Below are positions 31,901 through 46,900 of a stretch of DNA of 64,000 nucleotides, piece by piece. Source of the DNA: Bacteroidota bacterium. GTDB taxonomy: Bacteria; Bacteroidota; Bacteroidia; Chitinophagales; Chitinophagaceae. The stretch covers positions 1 through 64,000 of the forward strand of contig CANFXV010000006.1 in assembly GCA_947451115.1 (NCBI GenBank). Direction: 5' to 3'. Position numbers and translations under genes: made by a program. Under the pieces are notes generated by a model. That model made no database searches. It worked only from the letters and a program-made list of their open reading frames with translations, and was not told the DNA's origin. Position 1 is the stretch's first letter. Each line of letters opens with the position of its first letter.

Positions 31901-34900
31901 TACGCCGGGATTAACCTTTGGTGTAACAAGTGCTGGATCAATTAATATTACAAGTGCCATTAGTGGTGCAAGTGCTTCTACTAGTAATATAATTAAAGAT
32001 GGAACGGGTGCAGGTAAATTAGTTTTAAGTTCGGCCAATACTTATGCAGGTACAACAACAGTTACTGCAGGAACCTTGCAAATAACTAATAATGATGCAT
32101 TGGCAGGGTCGCTTGCTACTACAGTAAGCAACGGAGCAACCTTAGAATTGAATGGGCCCACTGCAGTGACTGAAGCTTTAAATTTAAATGGTGTAGGGGT
32201 AAATAGTTTAGGTGCCTTAAGAATAGTAAGTGGAAATCCTTCTGCTACTTTATCTGGAATAATTACAGCACAAACAGCAACTAGAATTAATACAGATGTT
32301 ACATCAGGGACAAATACTATAACTATTAGTGGAGGTATTACGAATACTAGTGGGGTAACATTTGGTGGAGTAGGAGATGTTGCCATTACAAATACGATTA
32401 GTGGAACTGATGTATCTAATAGTAATTTAAATAAAGACGGCGCAGGTAGATTAACATTAAGCACCACTAATACGTATGCTGGTACAACATCTATCACTGC
32501 AGGTATTGTTCAAATAACCAATGCAGATGCATTAGGTAGTGCTTCATCAGGTGGTTCAGGTTTATCTACCACCACCATTGGTAATAATGCAGCCTTAGAA
32601 ATTAATGGAGCAACAGCTTTAACTATACCAGAAGTAATAACCATTAATGGATTGGGTTATAGTGGAGCAAATGGTGCCATTAGATTATTAGGTAGTTCAG
32701 CTGCGGCTACTTTATCTGGAGCAATCACAGTGCCAACTGCATCAAGAATTAATACCGACAATACAACAGCCGCCAATACCTTAACCTTTTCTGGTGGCAT
32801 TACAGACAATGCTAGTTTAACCTTTGGAACTGCAAGTGACGGAGGTATTACTGTTTCAAGTTTATTAACTGGAACAGGAGGAATTGCGAAAGATGGATCA
32901 GGCGCTGGTAAATTAATATTAACCACAGCCAATACTTATGCTGGAACCACAAGTATTACTGCAGGGGTTATACAAATACAAAATGCTACTGCATTAGGTG
33001 CTTCAGGATCTGCAGGAACCACCATATCGGCTACAGGGGCTGCATTAGAAATCTATGGTACAAGCGCATTAAGTATTCCAGAAACATTTACCATTAATGG
33101 AACAGGATTAAGTAGTGGTGGTGCGATAAAATTGGTGGGTGCTTCCTCGGCGGCCACTTTAACTGGGGCTATTACGGTAGCTTCAGCATCAAGAATAAAT
33201 ACAGATGTTACTGCTGGTACCAATACATTAACTATCAGCAGCGCTATAACTAATACAGGTGGATTAACATTTGGAATTACAAGTGCAGGAGCAATAACTG
33301 TATCTGGCGCCATTGGTGGTACAGATGCAACCAATAGTTATATCACCAAGGATGGAACAGGAACAGGTAAATTAATTTTAAGTTCGGCCAATACTTTTGC
33401 AGGACCAGCCACTGTTTCAGCAGGAGTGGTACAAATACAAAACAATACTGCATTAGGTGCGTCAGGATCAGTGGGAACAACAGTAAGTACAGGTGCAGCT
33501 TTAGAAATTAGTGGCGCATCACTTTCTATTCCAGAAGGAATTACCATAAACGGAACTGGTTTAAGCAGTACCGGTGCGATCCGAAATATTTTAGGAACCA
33601 ATATTTTAAGTGGGACTGTTAGTTTAACAGCAGATGCAAGAATCAATGTGGATGCAGGTACTTTGTCCATGACCAATACAAGTACGGCCATTTCATTAAG
33701 TAGTAATGCTTTAAATGTTGGTGTGTATACTAGTACAAGCATGTATATCAGTGGTCCATTAACAGGTACTGGTACATTTACTAAAGACAGTACAGGTAGT
33801 TTATATCTAAGTGGTAATAGCTCGGCTTATACTGGGGCTATCTCTGTTTTCAATGGAGTAATGAATGTTCAAAATGCCAATGCATTAGGTGCTATCACAG
33901 GATCAACAGCTGTTTATACTGGTGCTGCCTTGCAATTACAAGGAGGTATCGCATTCGCAGCAGAACCTATCTCAATTAATGGAAATGGTGTAAGCAATGA
34001 TGGTGCCTTAAGAAATATTTCAGGTGCTAATACTTTAGCAGGTGCTATATCATTAACTGGTGCTGCCAGAATAAATGTAGATGCAGGCACATTGTCTACC
34101 ACTGCTATTGCTTTAGGTGCCAATAATTTAAATACTGGGGTTTATAGTGGAACAAGTATGTATGCCACTGGAGAAATTACGGGATCGGGTATTTTAACAA
34201 AAGATAGTACAGGTACATTATATGTTAGTGGAAATAGTTCCACTTATTCAGGCGCTGTTAATATTTACAATGGCGTATTGAATCTTCAAAATAATAATGG
34301 TTTAGGAACTAATGCAGGAAATACCACGGTGTATAATAATGCTTCCTTACAAGTGCAGAATAATATTACAAGTCCAGAGCCCATTATTATTACAGGTGCG
34401 GGATTTGGTAGTTTAGGTGCTATTAGAAGTATCTCAGGAGCGAATGCACTTACTGGAAATATAAGCTTAACCAATAATGCAAGAATAAATATTGATGCAG
34501 GTACTTTATCCATAACTACAGGCACATTGGCGCTAAGTACATATGCCTTAAATACAGGAGTTTATTCTGGAACAAGTATGAGTATTACTAGTTTATTAAC
34601 GGGTGATGCAAGTAGTACCTTAACAAAAGATAGTACAGGAACTTTAAACTTAAGTGGAAACAATACTGGATATGCAGGAGCTATTAGTGTGTACAATGGA
34701 ATTTTAAATGCGCAAAGTAGTAATGCCTTAGGAGCAAATACTGGATCAACTACTGTAAGAGCAGGCGCTACAGTTCAAGTGCTTGGTAATAGTTTAAACA
34801 TTCCCGAGCCTATTACTATTAATGGGGATGGTGTAGCCACCAATCAAGGAGCCATCAGAAATCCTAGTGGAAACAATAGTTGGTCGGGTCTTATCACTTT

Positions 34901-37900
34901 AGGGGCGGATGCAAGAATTGTAACTACTGGTTCTGCATCAACCGATTCATTAATCATTATCACAGGCGGTATTAATACAGGTAATTATACTTTAACTGCA
35001 GATGCGACAAAAGGAATGCGAATTGATGGAGTCGTTACAGGTAATGGAGGAATTACAAAAATTGGAAATGATACTTTAGCCATTACTGGTACAAATAATT
35101 ATACAGGCGCAACCATCGTAAACAATGGAGCCATAAGCGTAAGAAATATTGCGGCATTTGGTGGAACCGGCGGGGCTACAACAGTCAACACAGGTGCTGC
35201 AGTTTATATTGTGGGAGCAGGATTTAATATAGCAGAGCCATTTGTGTTAAATAGTTTAGGTGTTAGTAATGCCAATGGAGCCATTTGGATTCCAAGTTCA
35301 AGTGGGGCCACAACTTTATCTGGATTAATTACCACTAGTGCAGCTTCTAGAATTAACAATGATGGTGCTAGTTTATTAACTATCGGAACAGCGGGTATCA
35401 CAAATACTGGTGGATTAACTTTAGGGGTGAATGGCACAGGAGGGATGACCGTAACAGGTATTATCGCTGGAACCAATGCTTCTACAAGTAATTTAACTAA
35501 AGACGGAACAGGAGCAGGTAAATTAATTTTAACTACGGCCAATACTTATGCAGGAACCACTTCTATTACTACTGGTATTGTTCAAATTACCAATCAAGAT
35601 GCATTAGGAAGTTCAAGTCCAGGCGTGACAGGCTATTCAACCACCACAATAAGTAATGGAGCAGCCTTAGAAATTAATGGAGCAAGTAGCTTTACTATAC
35701 CTGAGGTCATCTATACCAATGGATATGGTGTAAGTAGTACAGGAGCAATTAGATTAATAAGTGGTGCAGCTGCTGCCAATTTAATCGGAGGTATTACTGC
35801 TCAAACAGATTCAAGAATCAATACAGATGTTTCCGTTGGAACCAATACATTAACCATTAGCACCGCTAGTGTGACCAATACGGGCGGATTAAGTTTTGGT
35901 ATAGCAAGCAATGCAGGTATTACCATTTCAAGTGCGATTGCTGGAGCAGGTGGTATCACTAGAGATGGATCAGGAACTGGTAAATTAATTTTAGCTACGG
36001 CTAACAGCTATACAGGAACCACCACTATAACTTCAGGTATTATTCAAATACAAAATGGGGCTGCCTTAGGAAATGCTTCTGCCAATACGGTAGTAGCTGC
36101 TGGTGCAGCCTTAGAAATTAATGGAGCAACACTTGCCATTGCAGAGCCATTTGCATTAAGTGGCAATGGAATTAGCAATGATGGAGCTATAAGAAACTTA
36201 ACTGGTACAAATAGTATCAGCGGTACGGTAACATTAAATGCCAATGCAAGAATAAATGTAGATGCAGGAAGTTTATCTGCTACAAGTAGCACTTCCTTGG
36301 CTACAAATACTTTTTCATTAAACGCTGGGGTAAACACAGCAACAAGCATTGGCATTACGGGTGCCATAACTGGAAGTGGTACTTTAATTAAAGACAGTCT
36401 AGGTACCTTAGTATTAAGTGGAACCAGTACTTCTTATACTGGAGCAATAACAATATATAAAGGTGTTGTAAATATCCAAAGCGCTGATGCCTTGGGAGGA
36501 ACTGGAGCAGGAACCACGGTCTATTCAGGCGCTGCATTGCAAGTACAAACTTCATCCACCACAGTTTTTGCTGCAGAGCCCATTACTATTTCAGGAACAG
36601 GTATTAGCAATGATGGTGTTATTAGAAATATTACAGGAACCAATACTTTGGCAGGCCCAATTACCTTGGCAGCCATTTCAAGAATTAATTCAGATGCAGG
36701 TACATTGGCATTTAGTAATACCAATTCTATCGCATTAGCTACTTATGGTTTAACCATGGGAGGAAATGGAAACAATACGGTGACTGGTGTATTAGCAAGT
36801 ACTGCTTCTTCTGCCACAGCAACATTAACTAAAGAGGGCTCAGGAACTTTAATATTAAATGGAGCCAATACATACACAGGGGCAACTAATATTACAGCTG
36901 GTATTGTACAAGTACAAAACAATGATGCATTGGGAAGTCAAACAGCAGGCACAGGTTCAAGCAATACAATTGTGTCCGATGGCGCTGCTATACAAATTTA
37001 TGGAACTAGTTTAACCATCCCAGAAGCCATTAGTATTTATGGAACGGGAATAAGTAGTGGAGGCGCAATAAGAAACTTCACAGGATCTGGTGGAACAAAT
37101 ATTTTATCCAATACCATTACTTTAAATAGCAATGCAAGAATCAATGTAGATGCTTCTACATTAACCATGAATAATGCCACTGCGGCTATTGCACTAGGAG
37201 GCTATACCTTAAATACTGGTGTAAATACAGCTACCAATTTTAATATCAGTGGACTATTAACAGGTAGCGGCGCATTCACAAAAGATAGTTTAGGTACTAT
37301 TACTTTAAGCGGAACCAATACAGGTTATACTGGACCTATAACAGTTGCAAAGGGTGTAATGAATATACAAAATGCTAGTGCCTTAGGAAGCACAGATGTT
37401 TCAACTACGGTTGTAGCTGGCGCTGCCTTACAATTACAAAATAATATTACAGTAGCAGAACAAAATATTTACATCAATGGGACAGGAGTAGCATCGGATG
37501 GTGCCATCAGAAATATCTCTGGTGCGAATGCATTATCTGGAACTGTAAACTTAAGTACGAGTGCCAGGATCAATGTGGATGCAGGAACTTTATCCATGAC
37601 CAATGCAACAGCAGCGATTGCCATGGGTTCAAGTAATATCAACACAGGTATCGCAGCCTCCACAAGTTTGAGTGTAAGTGGTTTAATTACAGGAACTGGA
37701 AACTTTACAAAGGACAGTACAGGAACAATCTATTTAAGTGGTGCCAATACAGGTTATTCAGGGGCCATTGGTATTTACAAAGGGGTGATGAATATTCAAA
37801 ACAATGATGCCTTAGGAACTACCACAACAGGAACTACAGTTAGCACTGGTGCGGCATTGCAATTACAAAATGGCATTACAGTAGCAGAAGCCCTTATCAA

Positions 37901-40900
37901 TATTAATGGAGGAGGATTTAGCACGGATGGAGCCATTAGAAGTATTACTGGCACCAACACAATTAGTGGAAACATTAATTTACAATCAGACGCAAGAATA
38001 AATGTAGATGCGAATTATTTAATATTAAACAATGGAACAAGTGCAGTAAGCAACAATGCTTTTGCATTAACATTTGGAGGACTAGGTACGGATACTTTAT
38101 CTGGTAAAATAACTGGAAGTGGAACTGTGACCAAGGATGGCACCGGCACATTAGTATTGAATGCAGACAATGGAACAAGTTATACAGGAGCTGCAACTAT
38201 TAGTGCAGGTTTGGTAAATCTAATGAATAATAATTCATTAGGTAGTACCTCTGGGGCTACTTCAGTAACAGCAGGCGCTACGGTTCAAATAGTAAGTGCA
38301 ACTAGTTTAACTATTCCAGAACCCATTACCATTAATGGATCTGGTATTGCTACTAACCAAGGGGTCATCAGAAATCCAAGTGGTGTCAATAAATGGACAG
38401 GGGCTATCACATTAGGTTCATCATCTACTATTGTGAGTGGAACTTTATCAGGAACAAGTTCAGATTCATTATTAATAGAAACTGGCGGTATTAATTTATC
38501 AAGCTTTACTTTAACTACTGATGTTATTAAAGGAATGCGTATTGATGGCGTCATTAGTGGAACCGGAGGTTTAACAAAAATTAGTAATGATACTTTAATA
38601 TTAGGAGGAGCCAACTCCTATAGCGGTGCTACAACATTAACAAACGGAGTCATACAATTACAAAATCAGGATGGTCTAGGAAGTACCACTGCTGGTGTAA
38701 CAGGAGCGTCCAATACCTCAGTAGCGTCTGGCACTACCATTAAAATTGTGGGTACTGGATTTTTGATACCTGAAGTATTATCGCTTTCTGGACTTGGCGT
38801 AAATGCTCAAGGTGTATTAATAAATACAAGTGGCAAAAACAGTTGGCTTGGGGATATTACTATAAGCTCAGATGCAACTATAGTTTCAAATGGGCTTAAT
38901 GTCAATGATTCATTAATTGTTTTAGGTAGATTATTTATTGGGGATGGTTCAACAACCAATGGAATTGTAACAACTGGTTTAATGGTTAATTTGGATGCAA
39001 GTAATGTACTAAGTTATAATAGTTCAGTTGGTGGAACTGTTTGGAAAGATGTTTCTGGGAATAATAATAATTTCAATTTGTCAGGTACTACATTTAATTC
39101 AGAAAATGGAGGAAGTTTTGTTTTCAATGGTAGTAGTAACGGAAAGTCAGCAGGTTCGGTTCTTAATGTAGGGGAATCATCAAAATCTGTAACATGGTCT
39201 GCTTGGGTATATCCAACTACGGCTACTGGAACTATATTTTTCGCATCAAGTGATGCAGGTGGGGGTGGGTGGAATATGCCACCACTTTATTTTACTAATA
39301 AAAGGTTCATGGGCCAAATTTATAGTAATTCTGTTTTGTCAGATGTAGCAGACTTTACTTTAAATAATTGGTACAATGTTACTTTAGTTTATAATAAAGA
39401 TTCCTTATACCAAAAGCTATATGTAAATGGGAGCCTTGTAGCTTCTCAGACTAATATTTCATATGGTGGTCCTGGAGCTAACACCTACTTATTTTTAGGG
39501 ATGGTAAATGGAGGATGTTGTCAAAACGGCACCAATTTTACAGGAAGAATGGGGGCGTTCAATGCTTATGGTAATTATGCATTAACACCAGCTCAAGTTT
39601 TACAAAATTTTAATTACCAAAAGGGTAGATATTTAAATACAAGTTCCTCTGGTAATGGTAGTGTAACTTTTGTATCAAACAGAGCTATAAGATTAAGTGG
39701 AGTAATTAGTGGCAATGGTAATGTTTCCAAAAATGGTGCAGATACACTAGTATTAAATGCAACAAATACATATACTGGTTCAACAAATATTAATGCAGGT
39801 ACAGTTAAATTAGGCGCCACTAATGTCATTTATGACAGTGCGGATATTTATTTCAATGGAGGCAATTTAAGTACAGGATTTAATGAAACAATTAGAAAAA
39901 TGTATTTGACAGGTAATTCTTCTATCACATTGGGTCAAACAAGTCATACTATAACCTTCTTAAAAACAGATAGTTTATTAAACAATAAATCTTTACAAAT
40001 TAAAGGATGGGCTGGAGCTAGTTATACTGCTGGAAACGCTACAGGTACTGGTGGTAAAATTTTTACGAATGACTCGTTGTTGTCTTATCAGTTAGATCAA
40101 ATCAAATTCATCAATCCATCAGATAGTTATAATTATTATACTATTCAATTGGCTACAAAGGAATTGGTGCCAAAAGATAACACCACTTCAAATCCAACCA
40201 ATTATAGTAACGTTACTATATCTAATGCTGCAACAAGTGGTGGAGCATGGACAGGAAGTGGAACAGCAGGAAGCCCCTATGTATTTACCCCTAGTGCAGA
40301 TGATGCGATTGTTTCTTACACAGATATACAAACAAAATTAGCTGAGTCGGGGGGTAATGTACAAATCATAACTTCAAGAAGTGGAGGAACCAAGGCCGGA
40401 TCAATTATTGTAAATAGTAGTATATCTGCTACCAACAGTACGTCAACTAGTGCAAGAACTTTGAGTTTGTTAGCCAGAAACAATGTGGTGGTGTATAAGG
40501 ATATTGTATTAACAGGAAGTGGCTATAGTTCTCCTACAGCTTATCCTGTTCCTAATTTAGTCATGCAAGCAGATGTGAATGACATTGTGGTGCAAGCCGG
40601 ATTAAAATTAAATGGAACGGATCAATCTGTTACGAGTGATACAGTAGCCAATGGCGGTGATGTAACTTTAACAGCAGCGGGCAGGGTAAGAATTGCTGCA
40701 AATGGTTATATTGAATCAAAGGGGGCTAATAACACTGGAAGTGGAGTGGGAGGTAATGGTGGTAAAGTGACATTAAATGGAACCAATGGAGTATCTATAT
40801 TATCCTATATTAATACAAATGCTGGTGCTAAAGGAGGAACAACTGATTTTACTTTATCAAGACCAGGTACCTTAGTTATTGAAACAGCCAATACTAGCCC

Positions 40901-43900
40901 TGGCATTTTTGATGGACAATCGGGTTCGACTTTAGCTGTTGGAAATATTATTAAAAAAGGAACAGGTAAAATAGTTTTAACCTCGACAAGATGGGCAGGG
41001 TATTCATCTTCTGCAGATATTTTATATAAAGCGCAAGATACCATTTATGATGGAACCTTAAAATTAGGAACAGCTAGCACTTTAAGTGATAGTGCAAACA
41101 TATATGTAAACACGGGTACTTATTCAGGGACAGGTGTTTTTGATTTAGGTGGATTTGATGAAACTATTGGAACCATTGCAGGGGCGGGAACTATTACGAG
41201 TACGGCTGGTTCATTAACTTTAAATGGGGTAACAACTAAATCAAGTGCCGCCATACTTACCAGTTTTTCCGGAGGTTTAGTGGGGTCTTTTGGTTTAATA
41301 AAAAATGGTGTAGATAGTTTACAAATAAGTGGAGACAATTCAACAACCAATAATTATACAGGTGTTATTACAGTAACCAATGGGGTGGTTAAAGTAAGTA
41401 ACCAAAAAGCACTTGGTACGACAGCAGGTAATACCATCATCAATGGCACAGGAACAGTTTTAATAGATAGTAATAATTATACTATAGATGAACCATTTAC
41501 AATTAGTGCGGATGGTGTAGCCACTACTCAAGGCGCAATTAGAAACTTAGGAAAAGTAACCACATTAGCAGGAGCAATCACTTTAGGGGCGAGTGCCAGA
41601 ATCACATCGGCTGGGTATAATACTGTCCAACCACTAGATAGTTTAATTATTACAGGTGGTATCAATACAGCAAATGCTTCCTATGTATTAACCTTAGATG
41701 TGCAGGATGGTATGCGCATTTCAAGTGTGATTTCTGGAGCTGGAGGAATTACCAAAGTAGGTAATGATACTTTAAGATTAACAAATGCCAATACATATAC
41801 AGCAGCTACGGTAATAAGTAATGGGGTGGTACAGCTAGAAAACCAAGATGCATTAGGAAGTACCACAGCAGGTGTGACAGGAGCATCCACTACATCAGTT
41901 TCTGCTGCAAGTGCGAGTTTAGCTGCACTAAAAATAGTGGGGTCTAATTTTATTATACCAGAAGCAATATCAATTTATGGTACAGGAGTAAATGGTACCG
42001 GTGCTATTAAAAATATGGGGTCAAAAAATACCCTATTGGGAACAATCACCACAGCAAGTGCAGGGTCATTGATTAGTTCATTAGGAACAGCGATTAATGG
42101 TACAGATTCATTGGTGTTTAGAGGTGGAATCACCAATACAAATTCGCTAACAATAAATGTAGATCGTGCAGTGAGAATTGGTGATCAGGGCGTGGCTGGT
42201 AGTATTATCACAGGAGCAGGCGCAATTACAAAAACAGGATTAGATACATTGGTATTAAATAGTTCAAACACCTATACAGGAATCACGAATATAAATAATG
42301 GAGTTGTATTACTTAAAACAGCTGCAGGTTTAGGTTCTGGTTTAAATGGAACCTCGGAACATACTGCAGTTGCATCTGGTGCTGCTGTGGTATTTGATTT
42401 AAATACACTTACGGTACCAGAGTTCTTCACTATCAATGGTACGGGTATTAATTCAACCGGTGTATTAAGATGGCCAAGTACAAGTACGGGTAATACTTTA
42501 TCAGGTACCATCCTGGTGAATGCAACAGGTTCAAGAATTAATTCAGATGCTGCAGCACTTACCTTGAGCAATTCGACAGCAGCAATAAATACGAGTACCA
42601 ATAATGCATTATCGATAGGAGGGCAAGGTGCAATTACGGTAACAGGTTTATTAGCAGGCGGTGGTACCATCACTAAAGATGGTACTGGGTCGTCTAGTAT
42701 ACTTACATTAAAAGGAAATAGTACTGGATTTACTGGAAGCATTGTTGTTGCAGCAAATAGTAATATTTTAAAAGTATCTCCAACCGCGACAGCCAATACA
42801 AGCGTATTGGGAACCACTGCTGGATCTACCACTATTAATGAGGGAAGTGCGATGCAGATAGAAGGAAGTGTGGCATTAGTTGCAAAACCAATCACGATAT
42901 TTGGAACAGGTATTAATAATGATGGCGTAATTAGAAATTTAAGTGGTACCAACACATTGGCAGGTCCGATTACATTAGCAAATAATGCAAGAATCAATAA
43001 TGATGGAGGCACGCTTACCTTGTCTAATACAATGGCCATGGGGGCTAATACATTAAATACTGGAGTGAATGCATCTACCAGTATGAGTATAACAGGTGCC
43101 ATTACTGGTAGTGGTGCTTTTACCAAGGACAGTACAGGAACTTTAATTGTAAGTGGAACCAATACAAGTTATTCTGGCCCAATCAGTATTTACAAAGGAG
43201 TAATGAATATTCAAAGCAATGCGGCTTTGGGAACTACCGATGTGCCTACCACAGTAGTATCAGGTGCTGCATTGCAATTACAAAGTAGTATCACAGTGGC
43301 AGAAGCCATTATCAATATAAATGGAGCTGGTATAAGCAATGATGGAGCCATTAGGAGTATATCAGGAACGAATGTTTTCAGTGGAGTAGCAACATTGAAT
43401 AGTGATGCAAGAATCAATGTGGATGCAGGTACTTTGGCTATGAATAGTGCCACCAATGCAGTAAGCTTTGGCACTTATACTTTAACCTTTGGAGGAGCGG
43501 CCACCAATACCTTAACAGGAAAATTAAATGGTAGTGGAATTGTGGTAAAAGATGGCGCAGGCATTTTAGCATTGAATGCAGACAATAGTACTTCTTATAC
43601 AGGACCTACCAACATCAATGCTGGTTATTTAAACCTAATGCAAAACAATGCATTGGGAAATACAGCAGCAACAACAACAGTAGCAACTGGAGCTACCATA
43701 CAATTAACTGGAACTGCCATTAATACACCAGAACCAGTAACCATTAATGGAGATGGAATGGCCACCAATATAGGAGCCATCAGAAATCCAAGTGGAAGCA
43801 ATACTTGGTCTGGACCAATTACATTAGCATCTGCCTCAAGAATTGTAACGGCAGCAGGATCAGCTAATACAGATTCTTTAATTATTATCACTGGTGGAAT

Positions 43901-46900
43901 TAATACAGGGAATTATTTATTAACTACAGATGTAAGTAGAGGTTTACGCATTGATGCAGTGATTTCTGGAACTGGTGCATTAACCAAGGTCGGTACCGAT
44001 ACTTTATTATTAGGTGGTTCAAATACTTATTCAGGGGCTACTACTATTTCTATTGGAGTCATACAATTACAAAATCAAGATGGATTGGGTAGTACTACTC
44101 CAGGTGTAACTGGTGCATCCACTACCACTGTTGCCAATGCAGCAGCTTTAAAAATAAAAGGTAATTCATTTATTATACCAGAATCAATTACCATCAATGG
44201 TTCGGGTATTAATAGTTTTGGTGCTATCTACAATCCAAGTGGTATCAATACCATTATTGGACCTATTGCACTAGCTACCAGCTCCACCATCCGATCAAAT
44301 GGTACGGGTACTTCTGATTCTTTATTAATCACCACTGGAGGTATTAATTTATCCAACAATACTTTAACCACTGATGTAATTAAAGGGATGCGTATTGATG
44401 CCGTGATTACTGGAACTGGAGGTACACTTACAAAAATTAGTAATGATACTTTAATACTGGGTGGTGCAAATAATTATACTGGTTTAACAACATTAAGTGC
44501 AGGGGTAATTGAAGCAAAAAATAGTGCAGCCTTTGGAACCAATGCAGGAGCAACTACGATGACTGCGGGTACAACCATTCAATTAGAAGGTAGTGGATTA
44601 GTGATACCAGAACCTATTACTGTTAATGGAGATGGAGTAGTTGTTTCAACAAAGAATCAGGGGGCTATAAAAAATACAAGGAACATTAATAAATGGACAG
44701 GAGCAATCACCTTAGGTTCATCTACTACAATAGTAAGTGGAACATTATCTGGAACTACCTCAGATTCCTTATTAGTAGAAACAGACGGAATTAATTTATC
44801 CAGCTTTACTTTAACTACCGATGTGGTAAAAGGAATGCGTATAGATGGTGTAATAAGTGGTACTGGAGGTTTAACAAAAATCAGTAATGATACTTTAATA
44901 TTAGGTGGCGCAAACTCATATAGCGGAGCTACTACTTTAACCAATGGTATTATCCAATTACAAAATCAGGATGGACTAGGAAGCACCAACCCAGGGGCAA
45001 GCAGTACAGCTGCTTCTAATACCACAGTTGCATCAGGAACAGCAATTAAAATTGTGGGTAGTGGATTTGTAACTCCAGAAGCATTGGTATTAGCTGGTAC
45101 TGGTATTGCGAATAGAGGAGCCGTCTACAATCAAGCCAATAAAAATACTTTATCAGGTGCCATTACCTTTGGAGCTGATGCAAGTTTTTATTCAGATGGA
45201 ACTTCTACATTGGATTCTTTGATTATTACGGGAACAATCAATACTGGGATAGCTTATACTTATGCAACAAGCGGCTTGATATTAAATTTAGATGCTAGTA
45301 ATCCTAGCTCCTATCCATCTCCGTATAATGGTACCACTTGGACAGATTTAAGTAGTAGTGGTAAAAATGGAACTTTATCAAATCAAACTTATAGTAGCGC
45401 AAATGGAGGTTCAATTTATTTTCCTGGTTCAAATATGGTTACTGTCCCTGATTTAGGTTCAGTACCTAGATTTACAATAGAATCTTGGTTTAAACCTACC
45501 GCAATAAATTCTGGAGGTCAAGGTCAATTAATTGTTTCAACATATAATGGGAGTAATATAAACTTTAAGCTTGGTTATGATGGCTCTACAACAATGAGTG
45601 GTGGATTTTTTGATGGTGGATGGAGGAATTCTCCATCTGTAGCCACAACACTAAATACTTGGCAACATTTAGTAACTACCTATGATGGCACTAATATTTC
45701 TATTTATAGCAATGGTAGTTTTGTTGGTTCAACTGCATATACTGGCACACCAAGTAGTTCTGGAAATGGCATAAGACTTGGACAAAGATGGGACATAAGC
45801 TGTTGCTATGAATATTTTATTGGAAATATGGCAGTTGCTAGGATATATAATAAAGCATTATTAGCAACAGAGATTGCACAAAATTATAATGCTAATGCTG
45901 CTAAATATGGTTTAACAGGAGTAGGTGCTGGAGCAGGATCATCTATAGCAAACATCACCATCAATTCAAACAAAGGTATTCGTATCGCAGGTGTTATTTC
46001 CGGTGCAGGGCAAATAACAAAAGTGGGTTCAGATAGTTTAGTATTAACAGGAGTAAATACCACAACAGGGGCACTAAGCATTAATGCAGGTTCAGTAAAA
46101 TTAGGTGCGGCGAATGTAATTTATGATAGTGCTGATATTTATTTCAATGGAGGTAATTTAAGTACGGGTTACAATGAAACGATAAGAAGAATGTATTTGA
46201 CAGATAATTCTACTATTACTTTAGGACAAACCAATCATGCTTTAACTTTTATTTACACAGATAGTTTATTAAACAATAAAACTTTATTAATTAAGGGTTG
46301 GAATGGTTCAAGTTATACTGCAGGGAATGCTTCAGGTACAGGAGGTAAAATTTACACGACTGATTCATTATTGTCTTATCAATTAGATAGAATGAAGTTT
46401 GTGAATAGTAGTTTGAATTATTATGCTGTTCAGTTACCTTCTCAAGCTTTAGGATCGTTAACGAATGCAAAAGAGTTGGTGCCAAAAGACAATACAACAG
46501 ATGCTCCAACTGGCTATAGTAACGTAACTATATCTAGTGCGGCCACTAGTGGTGGTACTTGGTCCGGAACTGGTACTGTGGAAAACCCATATGTATTTAC
46601 ACCAAATGCAGATGATGCAGTAGTCTCTTATGCAGAAATTCAAAGTAAACTCGCATTGACGGATGGCAACGTACAAATTACTACTACAAGAGCAGGAGGT
46701 ATTAAAGCAGGATCAATTATTGTAAATAGTATTATAACAGGAACTAATAGCAGTTCAGTCAATACTAGAACTTTGAGTTTACTCGCAAGAAATAATGTGG
46801 TGGTGTACAAGGATATTATATTAACAGGCAGTGGTTATATTGCACCTACGGCTTATCCAGTTCCTAATTTAGTTATGCAGGCCGATGTGAATGATATTGT

